Of a DNA stretch of 64,000 nt, positions 34,546 through 45,879 are shown in pieces. Source of the DNA: Armillaria gallica (Eukaryota; Basidiomycota; Agaricomycetes; Agaricales; Physalacriaceae); NCBI GenBank assembly GCA_037576215.1, contig JBANDB010000002.1:7316001-7380000 (forward strand), written 5' to 3'. Every line of letters begins with the position of its first letter. Positions within the stretch are counted from its first letter, which is position 1. A model generated the notes under the pieces. The model was not told the DNA's origin and did no database searches. It was given only the letters and a program-made list of their open reading frames with translations. A program made the position numbers and the translations under genes.

Positions 34546-34975
34546 AGGCTAGTCAAAATGGCTCAACTATATCTTGCAACTCATCACTCATCAAGAAAAA
34601 TGGTGCACCTCATGATTTGAAGCCGTCTAATGTGTTTATCGAGCAATTTGTAGCATAGATGGCTATTGTCAAGCAGCTCATTGCTTACTTTAAGGTTTGG
34701 TGTCTTTGTTTCAGCTGTGTTCTAGGATTAATGACTTGCAGAGTGTCACAGACATCGAGGACAACACTGTGAAGGAGCTGATAAAGTTGGGAGCCATCAT
34801 CTAGGTTCCATTTTGAGCTGGCAACCAGTTCTTGGGTGAAGGCAGGCTTCAGGTATGCTTGCTGTGCTGTTGTGCTGTGCTTTAGAAGCTAATTCCTGTC
34901 AGGATATCTACTACAGTATAAATCTTGGCAGGACCATTGATAGCTCCATTGTTCAGCTGCCCTGGCTATGACATA
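34546..34975 (+). pseudogene. Slm1/Slm2-like F-BAR protein, internal fragment
   Basis: Plus-strand exon-like pieces match the N-terminal part of fungal Slm1/2-type proteins, which bind PI(4,5)P2 at the plasma membrane and act in TORC2 signalling. In order: DLKPSNVFIEQF, then MAIVKQLIAYFK (about 34617-34692); after a GT..CAG intron (about 34693-34713) a DIEDNTVKELIKLGAII block; then VPF, then AGNQFLGEG (about 34805-34850), a GT donor and, after a second gap, DIYYSI and GRTIDSSIVQL (about 34905-34965). Stops replace residues that are usually W, Q and R (TAG, TAG, TGA), fitting C-to-T or G-to-A decay. The rest of the gene is absent. Confidence 0.7.
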
Positions 34976-35623
34976 CTCAAAGTTTAATGTGACCATCATC
35001 TATATATTTTTCCCAGGTGTCAATGTGGCATTACTTAATAACAGGATTGGATGCTTGCCAAAACCTTGAAGATGTGTCTTCTCTTCATGCCCAGTCACAT
35101 GATGGGTGACCATTGATATTTGATGTGCAGTTCTGATATCTAGATGTACTTTGTGAGGTATAGGTTGCCCCTGGCATCTATCCAGGTTTCATGGTGGCAC
35201 ATAAACTCCATAGTGTGTTCACATTCTCTTGCCCATCATATACTCACAATTTATCTGTTACAGGACATCCACACAGGTGCTTTGTTCCTGTGACCTACTG
35301 AGCCTGCACTTGATGATGGAGTCAAAGACTACAAGCCATCGTGAAAAGATGGGGACATCCCTATACATGTGTGTACTGCTCACAACCAAGGTAGAAGGGC
35401 CGCTGGGAGGGGCCTATCATGAATATAGACATGAAGACTGATCCAAACAGGAAGGTATCTGACAGCTTCATACATAACCAGTCGACATAACAAATCTATA
35501 AAAAAAAATAGGACTCGGTTTTGCCACCATATGAGCTGGCCCTCACCTGCTAGTAGGACAGGACTAGCACACAGCCACTAGCTATGAAACAAGCATGTGA
35601 TTGATCTAGGCCCACCTTCTGAG

Positions 35624-36327
35624 GCTGTAACCTGACCAACTTTTCTTAAGATGCCTGATTAAAATCAAACTGAGATAAGTTAAGATGAGTCATGCTTAAG
35701 TGCAACTTAAGCATATAAAATTACTGTCTTAAGATATCTTGATATTTCTAATGATAAAAGAATATCTTGAGTTCTCAACTTTGTGATAAAATGAATGATT
35801 ATTTTTCTATGTCAATTGATTTTTGTAATATAATTTTGCTGCTAAATATGTTTACCCTAATTAAATAAATCATTATATTTGTGTTCTTTTAAAGACATTC
35901 TGTCTTCTGTATAGTTAATATCAACAAGGAGATTTTGATAGAGGGATAATAGAAAACTAGGTCTATTTGGCTCCCCTGGGAGTAACATCAGAAATTGTCA
36001 GTTTTAACAGGGAGTTCAGAGTAGCAAGGATGCCCTCATAGTTTTGCTAAATCTCTGAAGACTACAGTCAACATTTGTCAGTAAATCTCTTGCCATGATT
36101 TATCAGACTCAACACAATTAGTATAATTGATATATAATGTATGTGGACAATATCTTTGAGGTATGATATTTTAAGATCATCTTAAGTCACTTATTCCAGA
36201 TGCAAAGTGCTTGAAATATCATTTTTATAATAGAGGAACATGCTTAAGTTATACTTAAGATGGCTCATCTCAACTCATCTCAGTTTGATTTTAATTGGAT
36301 ATTTTAAGAAAAGTTGGTCAGACTTTA
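35624..36327. mobile_element. 704-bp non-autonomous DNA transposon (MITE) with long terminal inverted repeats
   Basis: The first and last approximately 85 bases are inverted copies, sharing words such as CTGACCAACTTTTCTTAA, ATTAAAATCAAACTGAGAT and AACTTAAGCAT. Both sides are flanked by TTCTGAG (35617-35623 and 36328-36334), while copy B has the single site CTTCTGAG. So a 7- or 8-bp target duplication and the exact empty site are known. The interior is AT-rich without coding capacity. An 8-bp duplication would suggest hAT, but the termini do not decide it. Confidence 0.85.
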
Positions 36328-36402
36328 TTCTGAGGAATGATCTAGACATTCAGCATTCAGCAAATCTCATCCCATTGGTAATGGTGATTGACTCTACAGA
36401 CC

Positions 36403-37225
36403 TTATGAAGCAGGAAGCTCTCCTCCTAGTATTAATGCACAATGTGACCAAAGTTGGTATAGTGTATCCATGTGATGCAGGGCACATCCAGAGTGGTCAT
36501 TGTTCATGGACAGTGCCCTGACTTTGGCTATTTGGAAAATGTCTACTGAGTCAAAATCTTTGTCCAACCCATATTGTTCTGCTAGACTCCTTTCCAACTG
36601 TTCCAGGTCCATTATCTGATCATTGATCATCTCCAGTTCTGAACACTACATAAAGGTTACAGGTTACAATGGAAAGACCAAACCTAAATAAGCTACATAC
36701 TGGCTTAGTACTAAAACTTGAAAAGAAAGCTCGTGTTGAGCTCTTGTTGGGAATGCATTGTGACTGCGCAGTAAGGTGGTCAGTATTGTCACTGACAGTG
36801 ATGCCATGTAAGATTGGTCAAGGATGCCACATTCCAATGATCCAACTGTGGATGCTCACAACACCAGATGCCAGCACACTCATCATCACAGACAGTCACA
36901 CCATATTTTTGGTGAACATGACAAGGAAGCCAAATTTTGAGTGAACAGAAGCTGTAGCATCTGTCAACTATTGGACAGGGTGCTTCTGTGCCATAGCACA
37001 GTCATGACATTGTACATGGTACTCACAGGTGTCCCATCTATCTCCAATGACTTGGACTTTCCATGGTCTTTCTTTACTGCCTCAGCAGCCATCTCCAGCC
37101 TGGCTGTGTGTGGCTGTTTTGCATCTGCCATTGTTGTGGTAAGACTCGTGTCTTCTGGGTTGTTGAGGCTTGTTCCTCTTTTGTAGCAGTGGTCTGCAGC
37201 TAGGGGGGATATCAAAGAATAGCAC
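36403..37225 (-). pseudogene. Copy A of the three-exon module gene, decayed
   Basis: This is the minus-strand counterpart of the gene at 50526-51257. The first exon reads MADAKQPHTARLEMAAEAVKK (near 37125). The last exon keeps LEQLERSLAEQYGL, then DFDSVDIFQIAKVRAL and HHMDTLYQLWSHC. The middle exon is interrupted by stops. Changes against copy B are mainly CG to TG or CA. It is not expected to be functional. Confidence 0.75.
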
Positions 37226-37298
37226 TTTGAAAGTTTGAGTTTAAGTTCCACCTTGCACACAACTTGTGCATGATGACAATGATCATAGGCCCTGCTGT

Positions 37299-38987
37299 TG
37301 ATGAACCTCAGACTTCCATGGCAACAGCCACACCAACTTGGAATGAGATTGGTTAATTAATGTAGTGGCATGGCAATCAAGGCAATTGTGTGTGTGAGTG
37401 GGTTCAGAGCACCTCCATGCAGTAAATCAATTCCTCTATGCACAAGTATACACTGTGACTTTAAGTTTGCGAAGTAGTACTGCTTGGTAGTTGAGTACTA
37501 GATGCTATGGCTTTAAGCCAGTAGGGATCTCTCAAAATGAGAGGGAACAGAAGCAGGTATGACATGAATACCATGAATCTATATGAGAAAACATGTGGCA
37601 AAACTAGAAAACATTGCTGGACAGTAATCTGAGTGGGGTGAATGATGGAAGATAGACTAAATAGTCAGCAATAGTCTATGAGTGAGTGAGGCGATGAGAA
37701 AATGGAATGGAGACTGCACATAGCAAAAGAAAATGTGGAACGAGGTGCTGAGGGTGAAATGGTGAGAGAAAATGTGAAACTACAAAAACTGGCAGTGATA
37801 CTGGTCCTATACAATATGATGGTGCTGAGTCAATGTCAAAACTGATCTTGTACTGAAATGATCCTATCCAATGTCAAACTAACCTTCAAGTCCACTCAAG
37901 GGACTGATACTATACAAAAACTTGCTGAACTGATCCTAAGTCTGCTCTGAGACTACCCAAGTGGGCAATGATAATGATGGCAAAAGAGAAACTGTAAAAA
38001 CTCCAATGGTGTGAAAGTGAAATGATAACGGCCTATAAAAGATAACGTGGGTTAGGTATGGCACAGCGATCATGTATTGGCACAAGATGAGCATGTACTA
38101 ATAGTGTTAAAAGAGAAGAGCAAGTAGCAGAGGACTCTTCACAGTTAAAAACCATGGAATAACTCTGGTGTGTTCAAAAGTTGATGTGCAATTGAGAATA
38201 TGCTGGGGTAAACTGTGTATTGCTGTAGAACAGTGAATAATGTGGTTTACTGACAATAGACTAGAGCATGACAATAATTGACATAGACTGGGGTCAACTA
38301 GAGATGAACTAACTTGTAACTATGTTTTCTAGCTAGTTTTTATACTACAAGTACAGATTTATTAATAGAGTAAATATGCAAGACTTAGTAAGGTTATAAG
38401 GCCTTGGCTTTGTAAAATTCGTAGGAAACATATGGTCCTTGGTCTTCTAAAGTAACAGCAACTTGTCAACATTGCCATGTATGGACATGAACAATAGGGG
38501 GTCATTGAGCAATGCATGAATCATTAAGTGCTGTTTAGCTGTGGATGACTTGAGTGACAGTCATCATACTGAGGAGTACATGTGGGGTAACATTTTCTTG
38601 AGGCCTTGGTGAAGTAACAGCCTTAGTAAACACAGTCTGTAATTGCTGTAGCTGCAATTGTCATAGCTGAAAAGGTACTTGTATCAATCACATCATTTTC
38701 ATTAAGTGATCAATGAGCACGTCAACTGGGTTCTTCTAAGTGATGTGTCAATTCTGTATTGGGGTGATTGTCGATCAAAGGTGCCTTGCCATGATGAAGT
38801 ACAGCAATTATGATGCATGGCAAGATGGGATGGATAACAAAGTGCATGAGGAGTGGTTGCCATAGGATAAAAGTGGTATCAGTGTATGTGCAATCATTGG
38901 TTTGCTGAAAGGCCGTTGAAGGGACAGCAGTGTTAATTAGCAGGTAAAATCCATGAATTCTGAGTGTACAGAGCCTGGAGGCTCATC
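37299..38987 (-). repeat. Solo Gypsy LTR inserted in duplication copy A
   Basis: A complete LTR of about 1.69 kb of the same family as the 15.8-kb element runs from TGATGAACC to GGCTCATC. It is heavily changed at CpG sites. The flanks GCTGT (37294-37298) and GCCAT (38988-38992) both derive from GCCGT, present once in the empty site of copy B (51434-51438), so the 5-bp target duplication is established. A full element must have recombined out between its LTRs. Confidence 0.9.
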
Positions 38988-39341
38988 GCCATCCATCATG
39001 GAGACAACCCCAAAGAGAAGTCCAGAAGTCCATGGATGTACTTGAGTGTACCAAAGATGTGCCAAATAATACTAAGCAGACTATGGCAGGGAGACAAAAT
39101 TAGAGTGGAATCTTTGAGAAAGTTTCAGCATCTCCTCCATATCTGGCATTGATCAATGACAGGGACTTCAGGACATACATACTCCTACTAGTCTTGTTAC
39201 CATTTTGTATAAGATGTATCTATTGTCAGCTTGCCATATAGAAGGTACTATGCTCCATGATAGATCTCTACCTGCACTATACTGGAAACCACCACCATTG
39301 ATTTACTCTTTCTCCCTTTTCATCTCCCACTCACACATATA

Positions 39342-42298
39342 CTAAGGTAGGGGACATCACATGCACCAGCATGACATCACCAAATTTGGTCGTCTTCAGA
39401 AAGAAAAATTTCTGCTGCTTTATACACCATGATTATCCCATATGTAGAAAATAGAAATTGTGCATGAGCCTTGTCTTCAAATGGTTATGCAAAAAGAAGT
39501 GGAAAAAAGTTAATCCTCATCATGTAATTAAGCATTTTAATCATTGACACAACTATATACATGCCTCAACATGCTTTGCCTGCTGCCTCCCTCTATTGCA
39601 TGATGGGTAGAAAACCTAGTCATATAAAAAAAAAAGATTCAGAATATTGCTAAGGCTGTTGAGGCTCTCAAAAGTGGAGTACAGCACACTATCGAGAGGG
39701 TATCACTGAGAAAAAAGAGGAGAAAAGTTGAGGAAAAGGAGAATGTATGTTATGCAAACACACATAGAGTCTCAGCACTCAATATTTTATAGGTTGGCAT
39801 CACTTCACATTCATCATCATCCCTCCTGGCCATAAATACAGTTCCAGATCCAATGGAATCAAATGATGTCTTCATGCCCTCCCTTTCTCCTGACCAGTCA
39901 AATTTGATATCTCATCATATGGGTTCTTTCTATTCTTCATGTCCTGAGATTCCCACTTCCACCCCAGCAGCAGCTCTACACATATTCATGCTTCCCCCCC
40001 CAGGTGTATGATTTCCCATTGCCTGAGCTCAGGAAAGTGACACTATCTCAATCCTTGTTTTCTGCTCTCAGACACCCCCACAACCTCTGATAGATGGATC
40101 AGATGAATCCAATTCTGATGATGAAGAGGAGAGATATACCGATTCAGATCTTGATTCAGGAGAATTTGCTTCTAGCACACATGCACTGCCAAGCACACCA
40201 ATTAAGGAGTCAAACACATTTCAGACTGCATTCAGGGATACAGCAAACCTCAGGAGGAAGCTTAATGAAGCTCCCTCAGTCATTCATGTAGCCAAAGCCC
40301 TTTGGGATCTCTGCAACACTCTCAATCCTCCATGAAACAATGGCAAGGGGCATAAAATAGTCCATATTGATCCCTTCACACATTGCCATATGCTTGGAAT
40401 GCAAACATTTTTATCCTTCTACACAAATCCCCAATCCATGACATATGGTAAATGGGCTGCATCATCTCTGCAAGCTGCCATCTCAATGCTCCATGGAGTA
40501 TATTGCACCTCCATGCTTCAAGTTCTTGTCCACCAGTATATCATTGATCACGTTGTTCTTGTGGCAAATCCATATGGGGACTGGAATGAGAGTCTCCTTG
40601 TCAATGAAGATCTCATGCAGGACATCAATCTTCATCTCCAGGAGTTGGGAAAGGACATAACTGCAGAAAAGGTTGTCAATTTCCTTGCATCTCCAGAGAT
40701 CAGAGCAAAGCATGGTATTACAAGGACCATTTCTGTTTGTACAGCTAGGCATTATCTTCATGCCTTGGGCTATCATTACACACAGCCTGCAAAGGGTCAA
40801 AATGTGGATGGGCATGAACAACCAGATGTTGTCTGGGACAGGGACAAAGTTTTCATTCCTAAAATCAAGAAGCTGCATGACCACATGCAGATTTTTGACA
40901 AGGACGAGAACCCAATTGATTCTGTTCATCTGGATGGAAAGCATGTTGTCCTTTGGTTTCACAATGAATCAATATTCTATACTCATAACTGGAGAAGAAA
41001 GACTTAGTATCATAAGGATGCTGCTGCCAAGCCCTACCAGAAGGGGGAAGGTGCTTCTCTCATGATCGCAGATTTCTTCTCTGCAGATTTTGGATGGCTG
41101 CAATCTCTTAATGGCACATGAAGCACATGTCATGTTTTCAAACCTGGGAAGAATAGAGATGGATACTTCACCACAGATGAGATTATTGACCAGGTAAATG
41201 ATGCAATGGATATACTCACCAAGTTTGAAGAGGATATTGAACACATCTTTATTTATGACAATGCTACTACACACAAAAAGTGTGCAAACAATAAGATCAG
41301 CACTTGTAACATGCTAAAAAACACACCAGCAGCTGGGAAGAACTGGCTAGTTAATGCCATACTATGTGATGAGTAGGACATGCCTGTGAAGAACCCTGAT
41401 GGATCCCATTCAAAGGTGAAAGTCAGAATGAAGGATGCAGTGTTTAACAGGATGTCACAGCCACTATATTTTCCAGAAGGAAATCCTCATGCTGGTGTCT
41501 TCAAGGGAATGACAGTCATATTGGAAGAACAGGGATATTCACATGCAAGGAACCTTCGCTTTGAGTGCCCAAGCTTCAAATGCCCTCCACCTGCTGTTGA
41601 TTGTTGTTGCCACTGTCTTCTATTTAATCAGCCCAACTTCTTGAATGTAAAATCATGCTTGGAGACTAAATGTGAAGCTCATGGATTTCAAGTCATATTC
41701 CTACCCAAGTTCCATTGTGAACTCAATCTGATAGAGCAGTGCTGGGGATATGCTAAGCACCTATATCGTCTTAATCCAGAGTCATCATGGGAGGATGCAC
41801 TTGAGAAGAATGCCTTAGATGCTATCAATGCTATTCCATTACCCAGTATGTGCAGGTGAGTTCTCAAATAAATTTCGGCATGGTAAAAACTTTATAAGAC
41901 TCTATTACATAGATTTGTCAACTGGTCACTTCGATTCATGAATGCATATGCTCATGGATTAAATGGGCATCAGGCTACATAGGCAGCACATAGATACAGA
42001 GGTTATAGGGTGCTTCCTGACTCTATTTTAGATGAGCTGGAATGGGAGAACATCAATTGATGCAGTCTATAATACTAATCACTTAATAACTCACTCAGTT
42101 CTTGTCAGATTTGGATATCCTTTGGACTGGGCTATCTTCAATACATTACTAACAACTTTTATTTTTCAAAATGAAGAAATAAGAGGGGATGAAGAGTGTA
42201 TCATGTTCATGACACATTGTTAGCCAGATTTGGCAAAGAAAGTCACAATGTTGTCACAACACATGACATCCCCAAGGTTTGGATGTCCCCTACCTTAG
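39342..42298 (+). mobile_element. 2.96-kb DNA transposon with 17-bp perfect TIRs and a DDE transposase pseudogene
   Basis: The ends are CTAAGGTAGGGGACATC and its exact inverted copy. Copy B of the duplication continues without it, so the boundaries are supported by an empty site. It carries one decayed transposase gene (next entry). The target duplication is unclear because the flanks are mutated. TA before the left end is compatible with a Tc1/mariner-like habit but not proven. Confidence 0.85.
40084..42070 (+). pseudogene. DDE transposase of the 2.96-kb element, with stops
   Basis: One frame runs from about 40084 to 41859, then after a 3' intron (about 41855-41912) continues as FVNWSLRFMNAYAHGLNGHQAT, RYRGYRVLPDSIL. 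It matches the large DDE-superfamily transposases abundant in Agaricomycetes: ISVCTARHYLHALGY, the RRKT block after a HNES motif (normally HDES, so the first catalytic Asp is Asn here), the IFIYDNATTHKK block with the second Asp, DCCCHCLLFNQPNF, and FHCELNLIEQCWG with the Glu. Stops at 40333 (TGA), 41005 (TAG), 41119 (TGA), 41374 (TAG) and in the last exon (TAG for Trp) destroy it. The transposase would cut and paste the element ends. Confidence 0.85.
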
Positions 42299-42441
42299 CG
42301 ATATGTATGCAATGCTTGGCTGGCACCTTTTAGGGATGCCCACCATACCCATACTGTCGGGGCCTTGGACTGCTCATGTATAGTATGGGTGTGGCACACA
42401 CCTATGACTCTTTTACCAGTATACTTGCCCACAGCAAGAAT

Positions 42442-43239
42442 CTCCTCTAAATGGGTATGCATATGCTCAGGTCCTGAGGGTATTTGTCCATCTCATTTCC
42501 TCACATGATGAGTCTGACGATTGTGGAGTATGGGGAGCTGCAATGCCTGTAAGGGAAATTATATTTGGGCATATTTGTCAGAGCTTTTATGGAGGGAAAA
42601 AGTGAAGCTGTAGGATTACAGCATGACACCTTGTCTTTTGGCCCAGATTAGTAGCCAAATATTCCTATCCAATCCATATCTCAGTTTTGTATTTGGCAAA
42701 AATAAAATATTCAGCCAGTATTATTGTGATCCTTGATGGATTTTAAGTACAGCTATCAAAATTCTGACATTTGCCTAAGCCATTCCCAAGAGACCCTCAA
42801 TCTATACAAATCATGTCTATAGTGTGAGAGGAAAGGGGATGATCCTCAGTCATAATCATGCATACAAATTGTGTCACAATCACCTCATTAATTAGTGTGA
42901 CAACTGTGTGACTGACATGCTCATGTTGCATGCTCCATGACTTGTATGCATATTTAATCATTTGCATGCCCTCTAGTATATATTTACCAATTATATTCCA
43001 TTATTTGAAGGACTGCTCTAGGGATAAGCACTCAATGAGCAAATAATCAAGTGGTCATTCAATCAATGCCTGGCTTCACAATTTTGGTGGCTGTACACTT
43101 AGTCAACAGCCACAGACCACACAGGCATTGTGGCTCCCCATAGAGTAGCTCTGGATGCTCAGCTTGTGGGAAATGCTGCTAGGTGGATTCGCTCAGGATG
43201 TTATCCCAATGCCAAAATACACGCAAATGAGGATGGTGG
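42442..43239. other. No recognisable gene
   Basis: AT-rich decayed sequence after the end of duplication copy A. Only short chance frames are seen. Confidence 0.4.
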
Positions 43240-44452
43240 ATGAGGTGTGTATGTGATATGAAAGCTGAGTTCCGGCGACAAGATAGTGCTAGGATGGGAA
43301 TGGGACGATGCTCATCCCATACATGGTGGCAAAGAAGGGAGGCTCAAAGCTGTCAATGCCTTAGAGGGAGCATTCATGACATGTGCATGCAACAGCAGGA
43401 TAGGCTGTGCACTCAAGGCAATGCACAGAGGCAATTGGAAAGCTGGCAATCCAGGTCTGCTGGTCAGGAAGCAGAGAGGATTCAAGACCAGGGCCAGAGA
43501 GCAGGGTGGCATTGAGATTGTACCAGGAAAGGGAAAGCAGAAGTGAAAGGAAGTGAAGAAGGAGGTCTTGCCAGTGAAGAACATGATGGAATGAGCCGGT
43601 GTAGTACCACCAAAGATGAGGAAAGGCCACACAAGAATGCCAACCTCATCATCACCATTAAGCCCAACAGATGCATTCGCAAAGTTGTCATTAACGTCTC
43701 CAATTCTTAGGACAGATGATTTGATAATATCCCCATTGACTCACAATGTACTGACTTCACCAGTACTGCTGGCACTCTCAAGGCAAAGGCAAAAATCACC
43801 TTCAACATCAGACACAATGAGCAGAGAGTTGTTCAATGTCATAACTGTTGATTCACCACCAACAGCAACCAGCTCATCAGATGTGCCCATGTCTGACGCA
43901 CCTCTGCAACCTCCTTTGCCTAGATGAAAACCAGTGAAGAACTCTCCATCAACACCACCCATCGACAAGATTCTGCCTCCGCCTAGAGTCAACAATGACC
44001 ACTCTATCATTGTACATGTTCCCCAATGATCTTCACTGCCCAAATGAAAGCCATGAGCAAAAGAATCACTCAATTCCATGCCAGACACTCCACCTCTGGA
44101 AACCCCCGATGGGATGTGAGTTGATTTGCCACTGCCAATGCCTAATATCCCAGTAGTTACACCATGTGTCATGAGTCCCAGAAAGAAGAGGAAGGAACCA
44201 GATACAGAGCTGCCAACATGTTTTAAATCACTGTCACCAGTAATGAAGACTCCCTCACCTGATATCTCTGGCCTGTTCCTTGTATCACCCAAAATGCTGC
44301 CATCATACAACTCTCCAGCTTCCTTCCCATCCCCAGCTTCTCCCACCATCAGGTCTCAATTATTCTCACATTCACATTCTCCCCCCCCCCTCCTCCACAT
44401 ATTGAAATCACTCTCAGAAAGAAACCTAAACTCCCTGCAAAAATGGGCATAA
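43240..44452 (+). pseudogene. Unrecognised Ser/Pro-rich protein gene with TGA-interrupted frame
   Basis: A single frame (from about 43286) stays protein-like to 44452 but is broken by several stops, all TGA where checked (43547, near 43592, 43925 and four later ones). The first part is HGGKEGRLKAVNALEGAF, then CNSRIGCALKAMHRGNW. After about 43620 the sequence becomes Ser/Pro/Thr-rich with short phrases such as SPLSPTDAFAKLSLTSPI and LPMPNIPVVTPC. It carries a basic patch PRKKRKEPD that could be a nuclear signal. CGA-to-TGA change at CpG explains the stops. No family is recognised. Longer frames on the other strand here are shadows. Confidence 0.55.
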
Positions 44453-45160
44453 GATGACACTGAATGATTGGAAGAAGGAGTGGGAGAAGACAAAGGTGGG
44501 GGTGGTCAAGCATGAGGAGAAGGAGCCATCATTGAGAATGACATCTATACTGATACTGATACCCATTCCAAGGGCACCAAGAGCAATGACCATCCCTGGC
44601 ATGCCATGGGCTCCGAGAGCGATAATGGGCAGGTGGGGATGCTAGAATTTTATTGTTAGCTTTCATATTCGGAAAATTTATGTGCTATTTCTTTGTTGTA
44701 CGTTTGTAAAGGCTTATTTAGGGAATTGATTGACTCCGAACACTTGAGATAATGCTCAGTTTTGTTGTGTGCTTGTATCTAGAGAATTTATAGCTGTGAA
44801 GTGGATATTTAAGCTATCATGGAGGTAGTTCAAAGTGTTCTGAAAATAAATGTTTTAAGGCATAAGTCATGTGAGTGTGTACGTCATTGGCCCAGACTTG
44901 CCGTGTGAGTAAAGTCAACAACGATCTTAGAGGATAATTAACCTTTTTTTTTTGCCAGCTTTTCGATTCATTGAAAGCTCAGGTGCTCAAGTACTTGACA
45001 TGGGTTCCATCTTTTTGAATCTTCTTCTCTGGCAAGTGAATCCCTATGGACGATGAGGAGGCATAGACTATAGGCGATAGCCATCTTAACCACATCCTTC
45101 CTCTGGTTGGCTTGCCCAGGCTCTCCCTCAACAACTGGATTCATGACGACCAATTCCAGT
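44453..45160. other. Intergenic, transition from CpG-poor to CpG-normal DNA
   Basis: AT-rich sequence with a T tract at about 44945. From about 45 kb on CpG dinucleotides become frequent. No gene was recognised. Confidence 0.4.
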
Positions 45161-45164
45161 CACC

Positions 45165-45625
45165 GATTCTGGTCAAAGATGATGTGTCATCATCTGACAA
45201 GTACAGTGTCCGCTTCGTGGAGGGGAGGATCTGTTCGTCGTGCTCAGCGATGATGGGAAGAGCATTGCAGGGGCTACAGGAGGAGGCTGAGGAAACAGGA
45301 GCTGTGACATCCCCTCCATGAAGACAGTGCACCGTCAGATTCGGAAGTGGCAGGTAGGATGTGGTGGGAATAGCAAGTCCCACCAATTACTAATATTTGC
45401 ATTCACTGGCACTCACATCTCTGTAGCTCGATCTTACCCTCACAATTCTCTCCTTCACGTGAAGTACCAAGTCTTGGCTGCCAATGGTGCTCAAGGGCAG
45501 AGACTTAAGGAAGGTTTGCACGCAGGTGCCTTCTGTTCATCCACTTAGCCTGATCTCACTCTTGATTGAGGTATACGCTCAACGGACATATCAAACCCTT
45601 CCAAACACAAACACGGTGTCATTGG
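45165..45625 (+). repeat. Module family M1, copy 1 (inverted relative to the other two)
   Basis: This block is the reverse complement of 53225-53640 and of about 56515-56880, with many substitutions. On its plus strand it encodes a conserved peptide SYPHNSLLHVKYQVLAANG (about 45430-45487), preceded by an intron-like GTAGG..CTGTAG gap and a frame with ICSSCSAMMGRALQGLQEEAEETG. The module seems to be the remains of a small spliced gene present three times. I do not recognise the product. Confidence 0.6.
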
Positions 45626-45879
45626 CTCTCCCACAATTCAATGAATTTGGCTACATTGCATCATCCACCAGTATGGCTTCCCTGCCAGTTACTGTCTGCA
45701 AACAGTGATAAACGCATGAAGAGCCACGGGTACGCAAATAGGGTGACACGCCCTGCTGTCCACCCTCAGCACCCTATCCAAAATGAGGCTTTCCCGTGCC
45801 GTGCAACCCATTACACCCATGCATTCTCTGTATGACTTTGATGATCTCCCATGCCCTCACAAAGCAAACCGCTCGTCTA

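Larger units (their letters stand above)
35549..42441. repeat. Segmental duplication, copy A (decayed, interrupted three times)
   Basis: This copy matches copy B (50387-51878) in the same orientation once three insertions are removed: MITE 35624-36327, solo LTR 37299-38987 and a DDE transposon 39342-42298. Outside the insertions the copies align over their length, but copy A has TpG or CpA where copy B has CpG. Confidence 0.85.

Noticed and set aside
43741..44349. 202-codon minus-strand frame rich in Gly and Ser
   Set aside because: It is the reverse of the Ser/Pro-rich plus-strand pseudogene, whose frame is continuous over a longer span apart from TGA codons.
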